NCBI GenBank assembly: GCA_016193005.1
Contig: JACPTA010000157.1
Location: 1 to 36,650, forward strand
Direction of reading: 5' to 3'
DNA from: Nitrososphaerota archaeon
GTDB lineage: Archaea; Thermoproteota; Nitrososphaeria; Nitrososphaerales; Gagatemarchaeaceae
DNA length: 36,650 nt
Shown here in pieces: positions 31,870-36,650 of this stretch (position 1 is its first letter; every line of letters begins with the position of its first letter). A model generated the notes under the pieces. The model was not told the origin of the DNA. It saw only the letters and a list, made by a program, of their open reading frames with translations, and made no database searches. The position numbers and the translations under genes are program-made.

Positions 31870-32160
31870 TTATCTTTTCCAACTTTTCTCCAGAAACTCG
31901 CCTAGATCTTCCGGACGGATGCGATCTGATACGAAATAGGTCACAGAATACTTCTCGCCTAAGGCGTCAATGATCTTGTTCTTCACTAGGATGTCCAGAT
32001 GATGTTTGACGGTTGAATAGTCAAGATGTAGATCCTCAGCCAACTGGTTGGCGTTTGAAGGCTTTACCCTTATTGTCTGAAGGATCCTAGCCCGAGTCTG
32101 TCCTCCTCGGCTTGCTATCAAGAGCCACCACAGTAACCTTTTGGATCCTTCCTCGAACAA
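31870..32160 (-). CDS. ArsR-like winged-helix transcriptional regulator
   Basis: The 96-aa protein is almost only a winged helix-turn-helix: RARILQTIRVKPSNANQLAE then DLHLDYSTVKHHLDILVKNK, then a wing ending in YSVTYFVSDRIRPEDLGEF. It has no sensor cysteines. It resembles the archaeal winged-helix proteins that act as stand-alone local repressors. TTG 32160 starts it, and a TATA-like ctttatact (32188-32196) fits leaderless spacing. It probably controls the downstream membrane and repeat-protein genes; the palindrome at 31472-31491 would be an obvious site to test. Confidence 0.75.
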   Translation of the reverse strand: MFEEGSKRLLWWLLIASRGGQTRARILQTIRVKPSNANQLAEDLHLDYSTVKHHLDILVKNKIIDALGEKYSVTYFVSDRIRPEDLGEFLEKSWKR

Positions 32161-32441
32161 GGATAAACTCGACGATTTTCATTCAGAGTATAAAGATACC
32201 TACTATGAATGCTTCATTAAATCCTAACCCACGTTCGTATTCTCTTGCTGGGCTGTCGCCGACTGGCAGATTGATTTGGATGCGATTCTGTCCTCTTTCT
32301 GGTATCTTCCCTAGGTTCGAAGGCGGTGGGCAACTGCGAATCTGAAGCGCAGTTATTGTAAGAATTACGTTCAAAGTTCGCAGTCAGTCTCACGAATACC
32401 GTGAATTTTCGCGCAAATGGGTTTTGCCTATTCGCAAGAAG

Positions 32442-32447
32442 TTTAAA
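32442..32447 (+). promoter_or_regulatory. TATA box of tRNA-Ser
   Basis: TTTAAA lies 28 nt upstream of the tRNA-Ser 5' end. The interval 32161-32441 is otherwise empty of recognisable genes. Confidence 0.55.
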
Positions 32448-32471
32448 CTGGGTCCTTTTCAGAGGAATTGT

Positions 32472-32555
32472 GCCGGGGTAACCAAGCTCGGTATGGTGTC
32501 GGCTTGCTAAGCCGATGTCCGCAAGGACTCGTGGGTTCGAATCCCACCCCCGGCG
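32472..32555 (+). tRNA. tRNA-Ser (GCT)
   Basis: The acceptor stem is GCCGGGG/CCCCGGC with G73 discriminator. The anticodon arm is TCGGC-TTGCTAA-GCCGA, anticodon GCT. A long variable arm (tgtccgcaaggactc) is typical of class II tRNA-Ser. The T-arm is GTGGG-TTCGAAT-CCCAC. It has no intron and no encoded CCA. It is followed on the opposite strand by hisI. Confidence 0.95.
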
Positions 32556-32576
32556 CTCGTCTCTGAATGTATTGTT

Positions 32577-32912
32577 CTAGCGTCCCTTGTACTGCCTGAA
32601 GAAGCAGGTCTCGTTCCCGGTATGGCACGCGGGGCCCGTCTGATCCACAACATAGAGGAGAGTGTCACCATCGCAGTCCAAGAGAACTCTCTTCACCCTC
32701 TGTACATGTCCAGACTCTTCGCCCTTCTTCCACAGCTTCTTCCTGCTCCTGCTATAGTAGTGGGCGAAACGAGTCTTCATCGTCTTGGTGAGCGCCTCCC
32801 GATTCGCGTAAGCCACCATCAGGACCTTTCCCGATGACGCGTCTTGGGCGATGACTGGGACAAGCCCGTCTCCCTTTGCGAAATCGATCTCCTTGATCGC
32901 GGCTTTCTTCAC
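32577..32912 (-). CDS. hisI: Phosphoribosyl-AMP cyclohydrolase
   Basis: The 111-aa enzyme opens the purine ring of phosphoribosyl-AMP in histidine biosynthesis. The family pattern is complete: [41 protein letters not shown], the zinc/metal-binding [21 protein letters not shown] and the C-terminal CFFRQ. This is the free-standing archaeal form, without the HisE domain. GTG 32912 starts it and overlaps the hisF stop by 4 nt. It is the last gene of the operon. Confidence 0.95.
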   Translation of the reverse strand: MKKAAIKEIDFAKGDGLVPVIAQDASSGKVLMVAYANREALTKTMKTRFAHYYSRSRKKLWKKGEESGHVQRVKRVLLDCDGDTLLYVVDQTGPACHTGNETCFFRQYKGR

Positions 32913-33670
32913 GGTCTCACGATGACTCCGTTTCCTCTCAGATAATCCTTCACCTGAGCCACCGACAACTCCCCGTAGTGAAACAGAGATGCGGCGAGAG
33001 CGGCATCGCAGTTCGCCCTCTCGAACGCCTCCACGAAGTGGCTGAGCGTCCCCGCCCCACCGCTCGCGATGACAGGAAGTCTAACGCTGCGCGTGATCGA
33101 TCCCAGAAGTTCAAGGTTGTATCCGAGCTTCGTCCCGTCCCGGTCTATGGAGGTCACGAGCAGCTCTCCCGCCCCGAGTCTCTCGGCCTTCCTTGCCCAT
33201 TCGACCGCATCCAGACCCGTAGCCCTGGTCGCTGAGTGGCTGAATACCTCGTACCTCCCTGCCTTGCTCCTCTTCGCATCGATCGCCAGCACAACGCACT
33301 GGGAGCCGAAGACATCTGCCAACCTCCTGATGAGTTCCGGTCGCCGTATCGCCGCTGTGTTCACTGCCACCTTGTCGGCGCCGCTGCAGAGCACCTGCCT
33401 TGCATCGTTCATGCTCTTGATACCTCCGCCCACAGTAAATGGCATGTCCAGATTCTCTGCGACTCTCATCACAAGCTTCGTGAGGGTAGCGCGTTTTTCC
33501 ATGCTCGCAGTTATGTCAAGGAAGACCAGCTCGTCAGCCCCCTCGTCCCTGTACCTGACGGCGAGTTCCACGGGGTCTCCCGCGTCCCTCAGCCCCTCGA
33601 AGTGTACGCCTTTGACGACCCTCCCGCCCTTAACGTCGAGGCACGGAATCACTCGTTTGGCCAAGGGCAA
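32909..33670 (-). CDS. hisF: Imidazole glycerol phosphate synthase cyclase subunit
   Basis: The 253-aa (beta/alpha)8-barrel makes IGP and AICAR from PRFAR with ammonia supplied by HisH. The N-terminus is [19 protein letters not shown] with catalytic Asp. Other landmarks are [11 protein letters not shown], the second catalytic Asp in [20 protein letters not shown] and [14 protein letters not shown]. Start TTG 33670 lies right after the hisA stop (1 nt). Transcribed in order hisB-H-A-F-I. Confidence 0.97.
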   Translation of the reverse strand: MPLAKRVIPCLDVKGGRVVKGVHFEGLRDAGDPVELAVRYRDEGADELVFLDITASMEKRATLTKLVMRVAENLDMPFTVGGGIKSMNDARQVLCSGADKVAVNTAAIRRPELIRRLADVFGSQCVVLAIDAKRSKAGRYEVFSHSATRATGLDAVEWARKAERLGAGELLVTSIDRDGTKLGYNLELLGSITRSVRLPVIASGGAGTLSHFVEAFERANCDAALAASLFHYGELSVAQVKDYLRGNGVIVRP

Positions 33671-33671
33671 C

Positions 33672-34376
33672 TCACACGTTCACCTCTCCCAACTTGATTG
33701 TCTCCTCGTACAGCGCCCTTCCCAGCACCACGCCGTGTGCACCCGCTTCTTCCAAGGCTTCCATATCCCTCTTGCTCCGTATCCCCCCCGAAGCAAGAAC
33801 TCTCATCCTCGTTGAAGCGCAGATCTTCCTTGTTGTGGTCACGTCGGGGCCTTCGCCCGTACCATCGAGCCCCACGGCCGTCGCGAGAATATTATCCACG
33901 CCGAGACTTTCAAACCGATTTATCGCGTCCATCACCGACACCCCTTCGCTGTCCTTCCACCCACCGCTGACGACCTTCCCATTCTTGTAATCGGTTGCTA
34001 CTACAATCTTCCCAGATCCGATCTTTCGCAGAAGCATTTCAAGAGCGGCTGGATCCTTGTATGCGAGAGTGCCAAGGACGACCCTGTCGGCTCCCAACCC
34101 CAGCAGTCGCTCTGCCTTCTCTCTGTTGCGCACTCCTCCGCCTACCTCTACGAGGATTTTTGACCGCTTGACGATTCTCTCTATTATCTTCTGATTCGAG
34201 CCGCTTTCGAATGCGCCATCGAGGTCGACTACGTGAAGCCCCCGCGCTCCCTCGTTCTCCCACCTCGCGGCCAGCTCCAGCGGTTCTTCTCTCCAGACCG
34301 TTCGCCTCGAAGGGTCTCCCTGGACCAAGGTAACCGCTCTGCCCCCGAGCAGGTCGATGGCTGCCCAGACCTCCAT
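33672..34376 (-). CDS. hisA: ProFAR isomerase
   Basis: The 234-aa (beta/alpha)8-barrel isomerises ProFAR to PRFAR. It begins MEVWAAIDLLGGRAVTLVQG and has LHVVDLDGAFESGSNQ, LVEVGGGVRNREKA, ILATAVGLDGTGEGPD and LASGGIRSKRDMEAL. The open frame extends 65 codons upstream to 34571, but that stretch overlaps hisH out of frame and has no family similarity. ATG 34376 matches the normal N-terminus and lies 2 nt from the hisH stop. Confidence 0.95.
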   Translation of the reverse strand: MEVWAAIDLLGGRAVTLVQGDPSRRTVWREEPLELAARWENEGARGLHVVDLDGAFESGSNQKIIERIVKRSKILVEVGGGVRNREKAERLLGLGADRVVLGTLAYKDPAALEMLLRKIGSGKIVVATDYKNGKVVSGGWKDSEGVSVMDAINRFESLGVDNILATAVGLDGTGEGPDVTTTRKICASTRMRVLASGGIRSKRDMEALEEAGAHGVVLGRALYEETIKLGEVNV

Positions 34377-34378
34377 GT

Positions 34379-34978
34379 CTATCTCCTTACCGATTTCAGG
34401 AAGTTCCGCAGGATTGTCCTTCCGGTCTTCCCTGATTTCTCCGGGTGAAACTGGGTTCCGAAGACGTTCTTCCAGGCCACAAGAGACGCGAACTCTACGC
34501 CGTAGTCGCTGGTCGCGGTGACCCAGGGTCCGCACGTCTCCGGGTAGAAGGAATGGACAAAGTACACCCACGGCTCCTCTGGAAGTCCCTCCGACAGCTC
34601 GTTGCTCTTTCTAATCTCCAGCGTGTTCCATCCCATCTGAGGAACTTTCACCGTTGATGGCAGGCGCTCGACCCTTCCCTTCAGGAGTGAGAGACCCTGC
34701 CCTGGGCCCTCGACGCTCCTTCCGAAGAAGAGCTGCAGTCCGAGGCATATCCCCAGAAGGGGCTTCCCGGAGTTCGCGGCGTCGCGAATCTGCTTCATCG
34801 GAAGGGTCTTCGTGGCCTGCGTGAAGCTACCCACACCCGGGAGGAGTATCGCATCAACGTCGCGTATCTCCGATGCCCCCTTTGTCAGCTTCGGTTCCAC
34901 CTGTTCTTTCCTCAACGCGGCTTGGATGCTGAAGAGGTTCCCGGCTCCGTAATTGAAGACGGCTATTCGCAAGGTCAC
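34379..34978 (-). CDS. hisH: Imidazole glycerol phosphate synthase glutaminase subunit
   Basis: The 199-aa class I glutamine amidotransferase supplies ammonia to HisF. The nucleophile is Cys in LLGICLGLQLFFG, and His/Glu are in FGTQFHPEKSGKTG. The oxyanion region is ILLPGVGSFTQA. The N-terminal IAVFNYGAGNLFSI is standard. GTG 34978 starts it, overlapping the hisB stop by 4 nt (GTGA). Confidence 0.95.
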   Translation of the reverse strand: MTLRIAVFNYGAGNLFSIQAALRKEQVEPKLTKGASEIRDVDAILLPGVGSFTQATKTLPMKQIRDAANSGKPLLGICLGLQLFFGRSVEGPGQGLSLLKGRVERLPSTVKVPQMGWNTLEIRKSNELSEGLPEEPWVYFVHSFYPETCGPWVTATSDYGVEFASLVAWKNVFGTQFHPEKSGKTGRTILRNFLKSVRR

Positions 34979-35553
34979 ATTACACCCTTGGATGTTGGAG
35001 GTCTCCTAGAGCGCCTCGGGTCCATTGCTATCGCTTCCCTGAAGGCCAGCGAGAAGGCCTTCACGGCCGCCTCGAACTTGTGGTGGTCGTTTCGCCCCGC
35101 CAAGACCTTGACGTGGATGGTCGCTTCCAGCGCTGTCGCAAGCGAAGCGAAGAAGTGTTCAAGGTCCTCTCTTGGCGCATCCTCAAGCATTGTCCGCTTG
35201 AGTTGCAGTTCCACCGATGCGTACGGCCTCCTGACGAGGTCGATCGCGGCGATCGCAAGGGCATCGTCCATAGGAACGATAGCCTGTCCAAATCTCCTGA
35301 TTCCCGCTCTGTTCCCCAGTGCCTTCTTCAGCGCCTGACCGAGCGCAAGGGCGGCATCTTCAACAATGTGGTGCTGGAGGTCTCCCTTTCCCTTCAGTTC
35401 GAGGTCGATGAGGCTGTGCGTTGCAAGCGAGTTGAGCATGTGGTCGAGGAACCTGACCCCCGTCCTCACACTCGACCTGCCCTCCCCGTCCACGTTGGCG
35501 GCGACCGTGATCCGGGTTTCTCTGGTTCCTCTCTCCAACTTCGCGCTTCTCAA
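34975..35553 (-). CDS. hisB: Imidazoleglycerol-phosphate dehydratase
   Basis: The 192-aa Mn-dependent enzyme dehydrates IGP. The two half-repeats carry the metal-binding motifs FLDHMLNSLATHS with DLQHHIVEDAALALGQAL and LEHFFASLATALEATIHV with RNDHHKFEAAVKAF. It is the monofunctional form, without the histidinol-phosphatase domain of some bacterial HisB. TTG 35553 starts it and overlaps the HAD-protein stop by 4 nt. Confidence 0.95.
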   Translation of the reverse strand: MRSAKLERGTRETRITVAANVDGEGRSSVRTGVRFLDHMLNSLATHSLIDLELKGKGDLQHHIVEDAALALGQALKKALGNRAGIRRFGQAIVPMDDALAIAAIDLVRRPYASVELQLKRTMLEDAPREDLEHFFASLATALEATIHVKVLAGRNDHHKFEAAVKAFSLAFREAIAMDPRRSRRPPTSKGVM

Positions 35554-36647
35554 CGCCTGAGCGCCTCCAGTACTAGCGGAACCTGGTTCACGCTTCTCAT
35601 CACTAGGTCTGCCCCGCGTCTCGTAAAGTACCTAATTTGCTCATCTTCATTCGCACCGGTCCCCGAGACCGCAGCGAAGAGTATCCCATCGTGCTTCCTC
35701 TTGGCATCTTCAACCATCATTTGGTCCTCTGCAGAGTCGCCGACGTAGAGCATTCCATCAGTTGCAAACTCGTCCATCGCTCTAATTAGGCTCTCCCCTC
35801 TCGGTTTTCTGTATTTTTCATAAGCTGCGGCCAGCTCCGTGTACACGTCCGCATCACCAATGTATGTCGAGGCTCTCCGGTCGAAGTAAGTCATCAGGTG
35901 GCGGAGGCTGTACTTTGTGGCGACGAATGGTCTCCCAGTCGACATCGCAATCTTCTTCCCACCGAGGATCCCCTTCAGCTTCTCGAGGATCTCGCGACTG
36001 ATTAGCACCCTTTCACGCTCTATCATCCCCTCCCCAAGATAGTAGTGAGCTGGGAAACCGTACATCTTCTTGAATAACTCCGGTCCACAGTACGTCTCGT
36101 CGAAGAGGGTCGCCATGAAGCTGTCTGGTGGGCTTCCCGGATACCCAAGGAAATCCCGAACGTGCTTGACCGCCGCCTTGAACGGCCTCGAGAGTTTCTT
36201 CCTGTTCTCAAGGAAGTGATTCACTGCGGCGTACCCTAACCCTCCTGAGGAAGAGCAGAATTGTTCGACGATGTTGCGCAATCGATTCACGTTAGCCCTG
36301 ACCTCGGTCTTGGGTTGGGAATACCTCGCACTGTAGTTTGAAACGCTCGCTTTCCCGATCATCCGCACCTTTGTCTCATCAAGGGACAGAATGGAGAAGA
36401 GCGTCATCGCGTATGTTGTGTCCCAGTCGTTGTTGAAGCCTCCCGTCCTTCTAAGCTTCAGAATCAAGTCAGGCAGCATGGCCTTGTACGGCAGCCGGAC
36501 TCTAGCGAACTTGCTCACCATCGTGCTAGTCACCTTCACGATGGTCGCGTCGTAGGAGCCACGGGTGTCCACCAAAACCCCATCGCAATCAAAGACCACC
36601 GCGTCGACATTTCCCAACGACTTGAGAATTGAAGGTTTGACTAGCAC
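35550..36647 (-). CDS. HAD-superfamily phosphatase of the histidine operon, probable histidinol-phosphatase
   Basis: The 365-aa protein has the HAD motifs. Motif I is VVFDCDGVLVDTRGSYDATI (nucleophile and acid/base Asp), motif II is AMSTGRPFVATKYS, and motif IV is MLYVGDSAEDQMMVEDAK. The large insert (about residues 50-220) is a cap domain. It is the gene directly upstream of hisB and overlaps it by 4 nt. The window shows no other histidinol-phosphatase, so I infer it performs that step. The open frame runs to GTG 36647, 3 nt from the window edge, so the true start could lie outside. A generic HAD phosphatase cannot be excluded. Confidence 0.75.
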   Translation of the reverse strand: MLVKPSILKSLGNVDAVVFDCDGVLVDTRGSYDATIVKVTSTMVSKFARVRLPYKAMLPDLILKLRRTGGFNNDWDTTYAMTLFSILSLDETKVRMIGKASVSNYSARYSQPKTEVRANVNRLRNIVEQFCSSSGGLGYAAVNHFLENRKKLSRPFKAAVKHVRDFLGYPGSPPDSFMATLFDETYCGPELFKKMYGFPAHYYLGEGMIERERVLISREILEKLKGILGGKKIAMSTGRPFVATKYSLRHLMTYFDRRASTYIGDADVYTELAAAYEKYRKPRGESLIRAMDEFATDGMLYVGDSAEDQMMVEDAKRKHDGILFAAVSGTGANEDEQIRYFTRRGADLVMRSVNQVPLVLEALRR

Positions 36648-36650
36648 CCT

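Noticed and set aside
34377-34571. 65-codon N-terminal extension of hisA
   Set aside because: It lies in hisH, out of frame, without family similarity; ATG 34376 gives the normal HisA N-terminus.
1-36650. CRISPR array or prophage
   Set aside because: No regularly spaced repeats, Cas genes, integrase or phage structural genes were seen. The TnpB is the only mobile-element gene.

Overview
This is an archaeal chromosome segment, most likely from the TACK superphylum and plausibly a Nitrososphaeria/Thaumarchaeota-like lineage; rank below 'archaeon' is inference. Direct archaeal markers are an A-type ATP synthase (A, B, D), TFB, aIF1A, archaeal DnaG, pelota, type II methionine aminopeptidase, a DUF1512 protein, archaeal-type PheS/PheT and TrpRS, an archaeal SRP RNA, a solitary 5S rRNA gene and tRNA genes with bulge-helix-bulge (BHB) introns. 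Many genes start with TTG or GTG, and many have a TATA-like box 25-32 nt upstream of the start codon, which points to leaderless mRNAs.

Layout. 1-2528: end of the ATP synthase operon (atpA, atpB, atpD and a 44-aa coiled-coil ORF). 2705-7665 (minus): small membrane protein, adenosylcobalamin ribonucleotide reductase (nrdJ) and a remarkable HTH/ATP-cone/NrdD-like fusion that keeps no catalytic cysteine. 7742-7881 (minus): tRNA-Pro(TGG) with two introns. 7941-9252: mpg and aIF1A from a shared divergent promoter, plus a 49-aa ORF. 9361-11037: frameshifted MFS transporter and an unknown protein. 11167-12386: small zinc protein divergent from TFB. 12421-12594 (minus): tRNA-Trp with two introns, one in the T-loop. 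12846-14473: membrane protein, HTH-CBS regulator, Trm112-like protein. 14709-14822: 5S rRNA. 14955-17995: DUF1512 protein with zinc-ribbon partner, map, coaD, membrane protein. 18071-19258: solitary TnpB. 19366-26457: translation and information-processing block (trpS, frameshifted pheS, pheT, Toprim protein, dnaG, pelota). 26447-29107: membrane protein, S2P-type protease, TtuA/Ncs6-type tRNA thiolase. 29160-29480: SRP RNA. 29995-30141: candidate unassigned structured RNA. 30200-32160: HTH regulator, membrane protein and three-module surface protein. 32472-32555: tRNA-Ser(GCT). 32577-36647 (minus): histidine operon hisB-H-A-F-I preceded by a HAD phosphatase.

The best candidate for something undescribed is the gene at 5578-7665. 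It combines a winged helix, an ATP-cone (the dNTP-sensing module of ribonucleotide reductases and of bacterial NrdR), a class III reductase-like body and a zinc ribbon. Its only four cysteines are the zinc quartet. It lies just upstream of nrdJ and looks like a reductase converted into a nucleotide-sensing transcription factor. Other strong points are the two doubly interrupted tRNA genes, the 29995-30141 RNA candidate, three genes whose conserved N-termini lie upstream of any ATG/GTG/TTG, and perfect palindromes at the promoters or starts of regulator and surface-protein genes.
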